64,000 bases of DNA from Hymenobacter gelipurpurascens (lineage in GTDB: Bacteria > Bacteroidota > Bacteroidia > Cytophagales > Hymenobacteraceae). The translations under genes and the position numbers were made by a program. Of this stretch, positions 43,496 through 52,321 are shown piece by piece (position 1 is the stretch's first letter; each line of letters starts with the position of its first letter). The notes beneath the pieces are model-generated. The model was not told the origin of the DNA. It saw only the letters and a program-made list of their open reading frames with translations, and searched no databases. The DNA lies in NCBI RefSeq assembly GCF_900187375.1, contig NZ_FYEW01000003.1, positions 62,001 to 126,000 on the forward strand, given 5' to 3'.

Positions 43496-46400
43496 ACATT
43501 CAGGGGCAGTGCAGCAACCACCTCTTCCAGCAGCGCTGCCAAACGAGCTACGGCAGGTTGCAGCACGCTGGCATCGGGCGTGGGCTGACCGGGGGCAGGG
43601 CGGGAGAGGGGCTCCAGCAGTGCTACATCCTGCTGCGCGCTGTGGATGTTCAGCAGCTGAATAGAAGGCCGGAGTTTGTGCACCACTTCGCCCACCGTAG
43701 GCCAGTCGGCGGCGGCGGCGGCCTCGTGCAGGCGGGCTACTGCCGGCGGCGTGTGGGTGCGGAAAGACGCCAGAATCTTATCCATGAAGAGGGTGCTGCC
43801 GTGCGCTGTCTCCCGCAGCCGGCTTAGCTCAAATAGCTGCTCGGGGGCGCCGGAAGTGGGGGCGTTACGTTGGGTGGGCTCTGGCTCCGCTATAGGGGCC
43901 GACTGGCCTACGGCCGGTTGCGCTTCCAGCTCGGCCACGCGCTGGGGGCGTAGGTTAGCTTCTATCTTCCGAAACAGGTCATCTTCCTCAAATGGCTTCG
44001 ATAAATAGTCGAGGCCGGCGGCGCGGTATATCTCGTCGTCGGTGCGCATCACGTTGGCCGTGAGGGCAATGATGGGCGAGCTGGCCCGCAAGGGGTCGGG
44101 GTGCTGGCGCAGGCGGGCCGTTACGTCTAGGCCACTCATGCCGGGCATCTGAATGTCCATGAGCACCACATCGTAGAGACGGGCTTCCAGCTGCTCCAGG
44201 GCTTCGGGGCCGTCGGAAGCTACATACGTTTCCACGCCCCAGCTTTCCAGAATCAGCTGGGCCAACTGCTGATTGACGGGGTGGTCTTCTACCAGCAGAA
44301 TGCGCGTGCCATGCAGGTTGGCATAGTTCAGTGGGGCCAGCGGTACGGGTGCTGGCAGCGCCTGTCCGGCTTTGGGGAGCGTAAGGGAGAAGAAGAACGT
44401 GCTGCCCTGGCCTAGGTCGCTGCTCACCCACATCCGGCCGCCCAGTTGCTCTACCAGCCGCCGACTAATGGTGAGGCCGAGGCCTGTACCCCCAAACCGC
44501 CGCGAAATATCGGCGTAGGCCTGAGAGAAGCTCTCAAAGATGGTTTCCAGCTTATCGGGGGCAATACCAATGCCGGTATCGCGCACCCGGAACTCCAGGC
44601 TCAGCAGGGTAGCGGTTTCTTCCTGCACATGTGCCGACAGCTCTACCTGGCCCTGGGCCGTGAACTTGATGGCGTTGGAGAGCAGGTTCAGCAGAATCTG
44701 GTTGATGCGGGCCGGGTCGCCGATGACTACCGAATCTACCAGTTCCGGCAGCGTCAAAAGAAACTCGATGCCTTTTTCCTCGGCCCGGAAAGCCAGCGTT
44801 TGGGTAGCCTCCCGAATAGAATGGCGAATATCAAACGGAACTTCCTCCAGCTCCAGCTTCCCCGATTCAATTTTGGCTACATCCAGCACATCGTTGATAA
44901 CCGTGAGCAGATGACGACCCGAGCTGCGCAGAATGTGCAAATGCTCCTGTTGCGTGGAAGTCAGGGGTGTTTTGGCCAGCAGGCCCGCCATGCCCAGCAC
45001 GCCATTAATGGGCGTCCGGATTTCGTGGCTCATGTTGGCCAGGAAGTTTTCCTTGGCTTTGGCGGTGTTTTCGGCTACTTCTTTGGCCCGGCGCAATTCC
45101 TGCTCGGCCAGCAGGCGTTCCGTGATTTCCTGGCCATACGCAATTACGTAGGGTGTTTCACCCGGCTCATCTACGCGGTAGTTGTCGTAGATGAGGTGAT
45201 GAGGCCGTCCGTCGGGGCCACGCAGGGTCATCAGGCCGGTGGCCTGCTGCTGCTGCGCCACCAGCTTCAGGTAGGCGTCCAGCTCGGGGCGAAGCTCCGG
45301 GGTCAGCACCTGTCCTAGGTTGCGGCCTACCAGCCGCTCGGGGGCTACACCCACCAGCTGGGCCGCCGCCGGATTCACGGAGAGCACGGTGCCCGAAAGG
45401 TCGTGGGTGCAGATTAGCGCCTGCGAGTAGTGCATCAGGTCGCGGTACTGCTTGGTACTGCGTTCCAGCGTATTGCGCGCCGTCTTCATCTCCGTGATGT
45501 CGGTGCTGACGCCCAGTACGTTTAGGGAGCCATCGGCGCGGTGCAGTGGCCGCACTACCGTGTGGAACCACCGAACCGAGCCGTCCAGCTGCGTGTAGGA
45601 GCTCTCGTAGGCCACCTCCTCATGGGTAGCAATGACTTTCTCGATGGTCGCAAAATGGTGGCGGGCCTCCGCCGCCACCGGGTCGTTGGGGTCGTTGCGG
45701 TCTACGGAACGATGCTGACCATTGGCGCGCAGGTCGCGGAAAGCCTGGTTGGCAAACTGGATATCTCCTGCCTCATCGGCTACCCAGATAACACTGGGAG
45801 TGGTATCTACCACCTGCCGCACAAAATCCTGTTGCTCCTGCAGGCGCGCTTCGCTACGCCGTAGTTCTTCCTCGGCTTCGTGGCGGTCGGTGATATCGAT
45901 GCCATACCCAATTACCAGTCGCAGCTCATCATCGGGGCCAAAAACCGGCTGCATATGGCGCAGGGCAAGCCGTTCGCCGGTTTCGCTCTGAATAGTTTCT
46001 TCCCAGGCCAGTACGTTTTTCTGCTGAATGACTTTCTGAAACAGGGCGCGGCGCTTCTGGGCGGTAGTGTCGGGCCGGCCCAGGTGGGCGGCGTACTCAA
46101 AGTCATCGTGGCCAATAACCCACTGCCGCAGCTCGGGGTTGCTGATGGCCGCCGGGTTCACGAAACGATACCGATGGTCAGCATCGAACACGGCCACATC
46201 GGCAGGTAGCTTATTAAGGATGGTTTCGTAAAACTCACGCTGTTCAGCCAGGCGCAGCTCGGCATCCTTCAGTTCCGAAATATCGGTGAAGTAGAGGTTC
46301 ACGTACTGGTCGTCCACGAACGGCACAATGGCCAGCTGGTGGCATTTGCTCACAAAACCGACTTCCTCCTGAGTGTAGGTGCTGTCCGATAAGGCTTTCG

Positions 46401-47091
46401 CAACCGCCTGGCGAAGGGTCAGGGCAAAATCCGGGTCTTGCCAGGGCGTTATGTATTCGCGGCGCATTTCTTCCGCCGCGGGGTTGGCGTAGAGGAGGTG
46501 CCCATCGGCGTGCAGACGCAACACCGGGTTGGGGTTCTGGCCCGGAATGCGCGACAACGAGTTGAGGTACTGCTCGGTGCGGCGGGCCTGCGTAACATCC
46601 CGAAAGGAAAGCAAATAGCCGGTTGAGAGCAGCTCCTCCTGCCCGCTGAGCGGAATGTAGTCGAATTCCAGAATGGTGCCATCGGCCAGCAGCAGTGTCT
46701 CGCCCAGCATCCGGTGTTCCAGGCTGCGCAAAGAAGCGAGGCGTCCGGCGGCTTCCTCGGGTTGGGCGCAGTGCGCTTCCATTTTCGCCAACAGCGGCTG
46801 GGCGGGTTGGTTGAGCCACTTTTTGGCCTTGGTCTCTATCTCAAACAGGTCGCACAGTTCCTGATTCAGCACCGCAATTACGCCGTTGCTATTCACTACC
46901 AGCACCGCAATACGCAGGTTCTGAGTGAGGCCCGCAATGCTGTTGATCATGCGCCGCACCACCTTCTGGCTGGCGCTTAGTTGCCGCTTCAGGTCGCGGG
47001 CCTGGTTTTCCGCGGCCTGACGCGCCTGGCGCTCCTGCTGTAGCTGCTCCGTGAGGGAAGGAAGATCCGGGCTGAGGTTGGGGTCTTGCAT
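43486..47091 (-). CDS. Hybrid sensor histidine kinase with multiple PAS domains, receiver and Hpt
   Basis: A 1201-residue soluble hybrid kinase with no TM segment. An N-terminal coiled coil (QERQARQAAENQARDLKRQL) is followed by about five PAS domains (from about residue 60 to 660; PAS-type turns such as VLNQELCDLFEI, RFVNPAAIS, WVADEAGDIQFANQAF). Then come HisKA with H689 (NMSHEIRTP), a HATPase_c domain (NLLSNAIKF, DTGIGIA, GTGLGLTI), a receiver with D979 (VLMDIQMPGMSG) and a C-terminal Hpt domain with H1138 (VVHKLRPSIQ). The full phosphorelay H-D-H is thus in one chain; the final receiver must be elsewhere. The start at 47091 (MQDPNLS) is preferred to 47154. It is convergent with the LytTR regulator. 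Confidence 0.92.
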   Translation of the reverse strand: MQDPNLSPDLPSLTEQLQQERQARQAAENQARDLKRQLSASQKVVRRMINSIAGLTQNLRIAVLVVNSNGVIAVLNQELCDLFEIETKAKKWLNQPAQPLLAKMEAHCAQPEEAAGRLASLRSLEHRMLGETLLLADGTILEFDYIPLSGQEELLSTGYLLSFRDVTQARRTEQYLNSLSRIPGQNPNPVLRLHADGHLLYANPAAEEMRREYITPWQDPDFALTLRQAVAKALSDSTYTQEEVGFVSKCHQLAIVPFVDDQYVNLYFTDISELKDAELRLAEQREFYETILNKLPADVAVFDADHRYRFVNPAAISNPELRQWVIGHDDFEYAAHLGRPDTTAQKRRALFQKVIQQKNVLAWEETIQSETGERLALRHMQPVFGPDDELRLVIGYGIDITDRHEAEEELRRSEARLQEQQDFVRQVVDTTPSVIWVADEAGDIQFANQAFRDLRANGQHRSVDRNDPNDPVAAEARHHFATIEKVIATHEEVAYESSYTQLDGSVRWFHTVVRPLHRADGSLNVLGVSTDITEMKTARNTLERSTKQYRDLMHYSQALICTHDLSGTVLSVNPAAAQLVGVAPERLVGRNLGQVLTPELRPELDAYLKLVAQQQQATGLMTLRGPDGRPHHLIYDNYRVDEPGETPYVIAYGQEITERLLAEQELRRAKEVAENTAKAKENFLANMSHEIRTPINGVLGMAGLLAKTPLTSTQQEHLHILRSSGRHLLTVINDVLDVAKIESGKLELEEVPFDIRHSIREATQTLAFRAEEKGIEFLLTLPELVDSVVIGDPARINQILLNLLSNAIKFTAQGQVELSAHVQEETATLLSLEFRVRDTGIGIAPDKLETIFESFSQAYADISRRFGGTGLGLTISRRLVEQLGGRMWVSSDLGQGSTFFFSLTLPKAGQALPAPVPLAPLNYANLHGTRILLVEDHPVNQQLAQLILESWGVETYVASDGPEALEQLEARLYDVVLMDIQMPGMSGLDVTARLRQHPDPLRASSPIIALTANVMRTDDEIYRAAGLDYLSKPFEEDDLFRKIEANLRPQRVAELEAQPAVGQSAPIAEPEPTQRNAPTSGAPEQLFELSRLRETAHGSTLFMDKILASFRTHTPPAVARLHEAAAAADWPTVGEVVHKLRPSIQLLNIHSAQQDVALLEPLSRPAPGQPTPDASVLQPAVARLAALLEEVVAALPLNVVN

Positions 47092-47217
47092 AGAAGGAAA
47101 AACAACGGACACCCGACAGACCAATCCAACACTAGCAACCAGTAAAGGGAGCACGGAGCACAGTGTGCTTTAGAAGTGGCCTAGGCGGCAAGCAGAAAGA
47201 TACGCAATAGCCGCAGC

Positions 47218-47832
47218 TTAACCAGCCGCCAGACCTGCCCCAAACCCTAGCACCAACCCCGCGCCTAAGGCCAGCCCGGCCCATACCTGCGCCTCGGTGT
47301 GGGCATTTAGGGCGAGGCGGGCACTCAGCACGGCACCTGCCACCAGCACCATTCCCAGCAGCCACCACAGGGCCAAGCCACCCGTGCTGACCCCGCCGAT
47401 ATACAGCAGTATCAATAGGCCTAGCGCACCCCCAACCCCTACGCCATGGGCAGAAATTTTCCAGCGAAGCGTAATCAGAAATGTAAGTCCGACGGCCAGG
47501 GCCATGCCGATCATCATGTGGCCTAGCAGCGCATCAAACAATGCGGGGCGGTGCAGCAGCACAGCCGCAACAGAAAAGCTGACCGTCGCCAGCAGGAAAG
47601 GCCAGGCCCGCTGCTGGCGGGCCGGCAGCTCCAGGGAATCAATCAGGCCCAAGCGCAATAGTGCCACGGAGCCAACCGTCGGGAGTACAAACGTGAACAG
47701 CAGTACTAGGCCCAGCACCACCCACCGATCGGGCAGGAGAGGGCGCAGCACCACGCCCGGCAGCTGGTAGCACACAATATAGTACAAGTAAGACGGCACC
47801 AGCAGCGGATGGAAAAGCGCCGACAGTGCCAT
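47218..47832 (-). CDS. PAP2-like integral membrane protein
   Basis: A 204-residue membrane protein with about six TM segments. The region ISAHGVGVGGALG resembles the PSGH motif (C2) of PAP2 phosphatases, and ARLALNAHTEAQVWAGLALG resembles the C3 motif SRxxxxxHxxxDVxAG, with Gln in place of Asp and no clear C1. It may therefore be a degenerate or non-phosphatase relative. ATG at 47832 is preferred to a GTG at 47850. A -7 box lies just upstream. It stands between the hybrid kinase and rpoN on the same strand. Confidence 0.65.
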   Translation of the reverse strand: MALSALFHPLLVPSYLYYIVCYQLPGVVLRPLLPDRWVVLGLVLLFTFVLPTVGSVALLRLGLIDSLELPARQQRAWPFLLATVSFSVAAVLLHRPALFDALLGHMMIGMALAVGLTFLITLRWKISAHGVGVGGALGLLILLYIGGVSTGGLALWWLLGMVLVAGAVLSARLALNAHTEAQVWAGLALGAGLVLGFGAGLAAG

Positions 47833-47854
47833 GGCTAATCCACGCAACACAGAA

Positions 47855-47862
47855 CAAAATTA
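47855..47862 (-). promoter_or_regulatory. Candidate -7 box (TAATTTTG) for the PAP2-like gene
   Basis: TAATTTTG on the minus strand fits TAnnTTTG and lies 22 nt before the ATG at 47832. It also argues against the upstream GTG start at 47850, which it would almost abut. Confidence 0.35.
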
Positions 47863-47917
47863 GGTAGCCGAAGCCGTAAAGGTACACTTCTATACCGGCA
47901 GCGTCCTACTACCGACA

Positions 47918-47943
47918 GAACGAGTGGCCTAGGCCACTCGTTC
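47918..47943. repeat. 26-bp perfect palindrome containing GGCCTAGGCC
   Basis: The inner 20 bases are CGAGTGGCCTAGGCCACTCG, extended on both sides by GAA/TTC to 26 bp without mismatch. It lies between rpoN and the PAP2-like gene and is the longest of the GGCCTAGGCC palindromes without other stem sequence. Confidence 0.92.
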
Positions 47944-48023
47944 CATTCTACGGCTGGGCTATACACACCAACGCCCGAAACGAATGCTTCGGGCGTAGTG
48001 GTATGTTGCAGAAAACGAATGGC

Positions 48024-49604
48024 CTACAGTTCCTTGCGCAGGCGGGCCACCGGAATGTTCAGCTGTTCGCGGTATTTTGCCACGGTGCGGCGGGCAATGT
48101 TGTAGCCGCGGGCATTGAGCATCTTCTCCAGCTTGTCGTCGGAGAGCGGGCGGTCCTTCTTTTCGCCTTCGATGATTTCCTTCAGAATATGCTTTACCTC
48201 GCGGCTGCTGGCGTCCTCGCCCGAGTCGGTGGCAATGCCTTCGGAGAAGAAGTACTTGAGCGGATAAATTCCGAACTCCGTTTGCACTGATTTCGAGTTG
48301 GCCACCCGGCTCACCGTCGAGATATCCATTCCGATTTCGGTGGCTATATCCTTGAGGATCATGGGGCGCAGCTTGCTCTCGTCGCCGTCCTGGAAGAAGT
48401 CGCGCTGGTAACGCACAATGGAGTCCATGGTGCGCAGTAGGGTGTTCTGGCGCTGCCGGATGGCGTCAATAAACCACCGGGCCGAGTCGAGCTTCTGCTT
48501 CACGAAGGTCACGGCTTCCTTCATCTTCTTGTCCTTCTTCGACGCCTTATCGTAGGCCTGGAACATCTCCGTGTAGGCCGGCGACACGCGCAAATCTGGC
48601 GCGTTGCGGGAGTTCAGCGTGAGGTTGAACTGGCCGTTGTCGTGGGTCAGGATGAAGTCGGGGATGATGTACTGCACCTTGCCCAAGCCTACCGGGCCAG
48701 TTCCGCCGGGCTTCGGGTTGAGCTTTAGAATCAAGGCAATAGCTTCCTTGATTTCCTCGTCTTCCAAATCCAGCCGCTGCTGAATGCGCTGGTAGTGCTT
48801 CTTGGTGAACTCCTCGAACGTCTCATTGAGGATGCGCTCGGCGTGTTCCGTAATCTCATCCTGCGGGCGGCGCTCCAGCTGGAGCAGCAAACACTCCTGC
48901 AAGTCGCGGGCACCAATACCGGCGGGGTCGAAGGACTGCACCAGGTGCAGCACAGCTTCTACCTCGGGCACCGTGGCCTCAATGTTCTGCGAGAAAGCCA
49001 GGTCGTTGGCTATAGCCGACAAGTCGCGGCGGATGTAGCCATCACCGTCAATGGAGCCGATGAGCTGGCGGCCGATGGCTTCCTGCTTTTCGTCGAGGTT
49101 GCCAAAGCTCAACTGGTCCAGGAGGCTGTCGATGAGGGAGCCGCTGGTGTCGGCCAGGGGCATTTCGCGGTCGTCTTCGTCCTCGCCGGGGCCGTCGCCC
49201 TGCATTTTATAGCCGGCTATTTCGTCGTCGTTGAGGTAATCGCTCAGGTCGAGGTCCTCGTCCGACGATTCCTTGGTATCGGCCGGCTCGTCGTCCTTGA
49301 TAGGAATCTCTATCTCGGGTTGCTCTTCGCCCTGCTCATCGCGGAAATCCTCGTCGAGGGTGTTGTCGTCGTTGTCGAATTCCGAATCAGGGTCGTCGTA
49401 CTCCTCGTCGTCGCTGTCGTCGGCGCGCTCCTCTTCCTCAAACTCCTCGTTGTCGTCGCCTTCCTCCAGGGCCGGGTTTACCTCCAGCTCTTCCTTGATG
49501 CGGGCTTCCAGCTCTGCCGTCGGAATCTGCAGCAGCTTAATGAATTGTATCTGTTGGGGTGACAGCTTCTGCGAAAGAAGCTGCTTCATGTCCAGTCGTT
49601 GCAT
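48024..49604 (-). CDS. rpoN: RNA polymerase sigma-54 factor
   Basis: A 526-residue sigma-54. Region I (about 6-50: MKQLLSQKLSPQQIQFIKLLQIP) contacts activators. A very acidic region II (50-150) is longer than in proteobacteria. The core-binding domain has GSIDGDGYIRRDL and FDPAGIGARDLQECLLLQLE, the HTH lies near IATEIGMDISTVSRVANSK, and the RpoN box near the C-terminus reads ARRTVAKYRE. All elements are intact. Sigma-54 needs AAA+ activators, none of which is encoded here. The TAG stop is followed by GCC. A second possible start at 49589 gives MKQLLSQ. Confidence 0.95.
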   Translation of the reverse strand: MQRLDMKQLLSQKLSPQQIQFIKLLQIPTAELEARIKEELEVNPALEEGDDNEEFEEEERADDSDDEEYDDPDSEFDNDDNTLDEDFRDEQGEEQPEIEIPIKDDEPADTKESSDEDLDLSDYLNDDEIAGYKMQGDGPGEDEDDREMPLADTSGSLIDSLLDQLSFGNLDEKQEAIGRQLIGSIDGDGYIRRDLSAIANDLAFSQNIEATVPEVEAVLHLVQSFDPAGIGARDLQECLLLQLERRPQDEITEHAERILNETFEEFTKKHYQRIQQRLDLEDEEIKEAIALILKLNPKPGGTGPVGLGKVQYIIPDFILTHDNGQFNLTLNSRNAPDLRVSPAYTEMFQAYDKASKKDKKMKEAVTFVKQKLDSARWFIDAIRQRQNTLLRTMDSIVRYQRDFFQDGDESKLRPMILKDIATEIGMDISTVSRVANSKSVQTEFGIYPLKYFFSEGIATDSGEDASSREVKHILKEIIEGEKKDRPLSDDKLEKMLNARGYNIARRTVAKYREQLNIPVARLRKEL

Positions 49605-49654
49605 ACTCTAAAAAACGCGTACGCCCCGCCGGTTTGGAAACGGGGTGGTTAGGC

Positions 49655-49662
49655 CAAATATA
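49655..49662 (-). promoter_or_regulatory. Candidate -7 box (TATATTTG) for rpoN
   Basis: On the minus strand TATATTTG fits TAnnTTTG and is 50 nt before the rpoN ATG. No clear -33 element is seen. Confidence 0.35.
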
Positions 49663-49850
49663 GGCCTTTCTGTACTTGAGTTTCGGCTAAAATGTTGGGG
49701 TGAAGCCGTGCGTTTCGCCAGCGGTCCAGTTACCGTTCAGATAGCATCGGGTGGGCTACACGAGCAGGAAAAGCGGTGTAGACAGTGGCCTAGGGCATTA
49801 AGGACAGGCGGCCTACCGGAGAAAGGCCGGTTTTCGCCTCGCAAAACGCT

Positions 49851-49858
49851 TACCTTTG
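49851..49858 (+). promoter_or_regulatory. Candidate -7 box (TACCTTTG) for asnS
   Basis: TACCTTTG fits TAnnTTTG and lies 39 nt before the asnS ATG; a TTTTCG at 49831-49836 could serve as the -33 element. Confidence 0.45.
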
Positions 49859-49897
49859 TGCTTAATAAAGTTTTAACCTCGAGAACCAAGAGTCCTG

Positions 49898-51304
49898 ATG
49901 TCCGACCTTAGAAGAACCAGCGTGCAGCAGCTGCTAAGCAGCACCGAGCTGGACCGCGAAGTGCTGGTGAAAGGCTGGGTGCGCACCCGCCGCGGCAACA
50001 AATACGTGCAGTTTATTGCCGTGAATGACGGCTCCGGCTTCAATTCCATTCAGGTGGTAGCCAACGCCGAGCAGTTTCCGGAGGATAAGCTGAAGGCCGA
50101 TGGTGTAGAGAACGGTGCCGCCGTGCTGGTGCGTGGCCAACTGGTAGCTTCTCAGGGCAAAGGACAATCGGTAGAGATTCAGGCCACAGAAATTACGGTG
50201 TATGGCAAAGCCGATACCGAAACGTATCCATTGCAGAAGAAAGGCCACTCCTTGGAGTTCCTGCGCGAAATTGCCCACTTACGCCCCCGCACCAACACGT
50301 TTGGCGCGGTGCTGCGCATTCGGCACGCCATGGCGTTTGCGGTGCACCAGTTCTTCAACGACCGGGGCTTCTTCTACGTGCACACGCCCATCATTACGGG
50401 TTCCGATGCCGAAGGCGCCGGCCAGATGTTCCGGGTAACCACGCTGCCCGACCAAAACCCGCCCCTCACGGAGGATAAGGCTGGAGTAGACTACAAGCAG
50501 GACTTCTTCGGCAAGCAAACCAACCTGACCGTTTCGGGCCAGCTAGAAGGCGAAATTGCGGCCATGGCACTGGGCAAGGTGTACACCTTCGGCCCTACGT
50601 TCCGGGCTGAAAACTCCAACACCGCCCGCCACCTAGCCGAGTTCTGGATGATTGAGCCCGAAGTGGCCTTCAACGACCTGCAGGACAACATGGACCTAGC
50701 CGAGGATTTCCTCCGCTACCTGGTGCGCTACGCCTTAGAGAACTGCCAGGACGACTTGAAATTCCTCAACGAGCAGTACGACAAGGAACTGCTCACGCGT
50801 CTGCAGTTTGTGGTGGATAACGACTTCCAGCGCCTGAACTACACCGAGGCGGTCGAAATCCTGAAGACCGCCAAGCAGAAGTTCGAATTCCCCGTGGATT
50901 GGGGCACCGACCTGCAGAGCGAGCATGAGCGCTACCTGGTAGAGAAGCACTTCAAGAAGCCGGTTATCCTGACCAATTACCCCAAGGATATCAAGGCCTT
51001 CTACATGAAGCTCAACGACGACGGCAAAACCGTGCGCGCCATGGACGTACTCTTCCCCGGCATCGGCGAAATCATCGGCGGCTCGGAGCGGGAGGAAAGC
51101 CTAGAGAAGCTCACCCAGCGCATGGCCGAAATGAACGTGCCCGAGCATGATCTGTGGTGGTACTTGGAGCTGCGCAAGTACGGCACGGCGCCGCACGCCG
51201 GCTTCGGCCTGGGCTTCGAGCGTCTCATCCTGTTCGTAACCGGTATGGCCAATATCCGCGACGTGATTCCCTTCCCCCGCTTCCCCAAGAGCGCGGAGTT
51301 TTAA
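49898..51304 (+). CDS. asnS: Asparaginyl-tRNA synthetase
   Basis: AsnS charges tRNA-Asn. The 468 residues comprise an N-terminal OB-fold anticodon-binding domain (about 15-110: [19 protein letters not shown]) and a class IIb catalytic domain. Motif 2 is [20 protein letters not shown], and motif 3 is [21 protein letters not shown] near the end; [11 protein letters not shown] lies in the active site. AsnRS is separated from AspRS by the Asn-specific VSGQLEGE and FRAENSNT features. Length and start agree with the family. Two large inverted repeats follow immediately after the stop. Confidence 0.96.
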   Translation: MSDLRRTSVQQLLSSTELDREVLVKGWVRTRRGNKYVQFIAVNDGSGFNSIQVVANAEQFPEDKLKADGVENGAAVLVRGQLVASQGKGQSVEIQATEITVYGKADTETYPLQKKGHSLEFLREIAHLRPRTNTFGAVLRIRHAMAFAVHQFFNDRGFFYVHTPIITGSDAEGAGQMFRVTTLPDQNPPLTEDKAGVDYKQDFFGKQTNLTVSGQLEGEIAAMALGKVYTFGPTFRAENSNTARHLAEFWMIEPEVAFNDLQDNMDLAEDFLRYLVRYALENCQDDLKFLNEQYDKELLTRLQFVVDNDFQRLNYTEAVEILKTAKQKFEFPVDWGTDLQSEHERYLVEKHFKKPVILTNYPKDIKAFYMKLNDDGKTVRAMDVLFPGIGEIIGGSEREESLEKLTQRMAEMNVPEHDLWWYLELRKYGTAPHAGFGLGFERLILFVTGMANIRDVIPFPRFPKSAEF

Positions 51305-51332
51305 TCACGGATTTAGACGGATTTATCAGATT

Positions 51333-51400
51333 GCACGGATTCGTTTAGCAACAACGGCAGCTCCAAATGGGGCTGCCGTTGTTGCTAAACGAATCCGTGC
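51333..51400. terminator. 32-bp hairpin downstream of asnS
   Basis: Arms 51333-51364 and 51369-51400 pair over 32 bp with one mismatch and an AAAT loop. It carries CACGGATTCG, a unit that also occurs just upstream (CACGGATTTAGACGGATTT) and that I recall from intergenic repeats in related genomes. There is no T-tract after the stem, so it may be a repeat element acting as a transcription end. Confidence 0.75.
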
Positions 51401-51505
51401 ACGTCATCCTGAGCGGAGCGAAGGATTTTGTCACGCGTAAACGATACAGTCTAGGCCAGTTGTTCTTGCCTGATAAGATCCTTCGCTCCGCTCAGGATGA
51501 CGTGC
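51399..51505. repeat. 28-bp perfect inverted repeat (GTCATCCTGAGCGGAGCGAA element)
   Basis: Arms 51399-51426 and 51478-51505 are exact reverse complements and share their first bases with the previous hairpin. The arm core GTCATCCTGAGCGGAGCGAA is a sequence I recall as a widely dispersed intergenic repeat in many GC-rich genomes. The 51-nt spacer contains a CTAGGCC motif copy. Mobile or MITE-like behaviour is possible. Confidence 0.8.
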
Positions 51506-51525
51506 AAGGTTTTATTGGAAGTGGC

Positions 51526-51780
51526 CTAGCAGTAATTCCGCAGTTCCTTATCATCCACCGCTACCAGCGCATCCAGGCGCAGCTCGAAGCCGTCGGCGAG
51601 GCGGAGGTATTCTACTTTATCCTTCAGGAAAAGGTCCTGAATGGTGCCGTGGTAAGTGCTGGGCGGGGTGTCGGGCTCGGTGCGGTAGGTGAGGGTGCAG
51701 GGCTGGCCGGTGGTGGCGCGGGCTTCCAGCTCGTCGTAGAAAGAACAGCTGATGGGAGTGTAGGCGGGCGTAGTAGACAT
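51526..51780 (-). CDS. Rof-like (Rho-binding antiterminator family) protein, copy 1
   Basis: An 84-residue protein. YTPISCSFYDELEARATTG and a C-terminal VEYLRLADGFELRLDALVAV match the pattern of E. coli Rof/YaeO (YxPIxCxxYDxLE ... VEYLxx...ELRLDxI), a small Sm-like beta-barrel that binds Rho and inhibits termination. In that family the acidic surface contacts the Rho primary site. Whether this protein binds Rho in Bacteroidota is not known to me. It lies 57 bp after copy 2 on the same strand, so both are probably one transcript. Its TAG stop is followed by GCC. Confidence 0.75.
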   Translation of the reverse strand: MSTTPAYTPISCSFYDELEARATTGQPCTLTYRTEPDTPPSTYHGTIQDLFLKDKVEYLRLADGFELRLDALVAVDDKELRNYC

Positions 51781-51837
51781 GGGCGGGCACGTGTGGGTGA
51801 AGGCTATTCTCTACGCAAAACCAGCCGCCAGGGTGGC

Positions 51838-52080
51838 CTAGGCGGCCAGGCGCTGGCCATCTACAGCCACCAGCCAATCGAGGCGCAGCTCGCAGCCTTC
51901 CGCCAACCGGATATAATCTACCTTCCCACGGCGCAACAGGCCTAGAATGGTGCTCCGCACGCTAAACTCGGCAGAGGTACCCGGCATCCGGTACACCAAT
52001 ACACCACAATGTCCGGGCGGCAGTAAACGCTGCAATTCTGCCGATAAGCTAGGCTGCGCAAGAAGGTGGGATAGAGGCAT
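51838..52080 (-). CDS. Divergent Rof-like protein, copy 2
   Basis: An 80-residue relative of the downstream protein. The C-terminal half is closely similar (GKVDYIRLAEGCELRLDWLV with VAVDGQ, against KVEYLRLADGFELRLDALVA), but the N-terminal PISC..YDELE signature is absent, replaced by SHLLAQPSLSAELQRLLPPG. It may have changed partner or act with copy 1. The start is an ATG with no better alternative. It is the first gene of the pair. Its TAG stop is followed by GCC. Confidence 0.65.
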   Translation of the reverse strand: MPLSHLLAQPSLSAELQRLLPPGHCGVLVYRMPGTSAEFSVRSTILGLLRRGKVDYIRLAEGCELRLDWLVAVDGQRLAA

Positions 52081-52321
52081 GAGTTGCTAAAAAGATAGTA
52101 GGACATAGCTCATAGAAATAGAACTACGAAAGGATAGCCTGTATTGGTTTTCCTGGCCTGCGTTGGCAAAGCTGGTTCAGCCTCAACAAGTTCCATTGAG
52201 CTCCGGAATAGATAGGTCTTCCCAGAGGATATAAGACGACAAAGGCTTGGTGTATGAGCCTGTCAATAAAATATATAGCACTCAGTCAGGATAATGATAC
52301 GCCCGTGTAAGCTGAACGAGG

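Noticed and set aside
43471..43827. Plus-strand frame of 118 codons opposite the kinase C-terminus
   Set aside because: Antisense to the Hpt domain of the hybrid kinase, with no independent features.
48795..49562. Plus-strand frame of 255 codons opposite rpoN
   Set aside because: Antisense to intact rpoN; its Val/Leu-rich composition comes from the complement of the acidic codons of region II.
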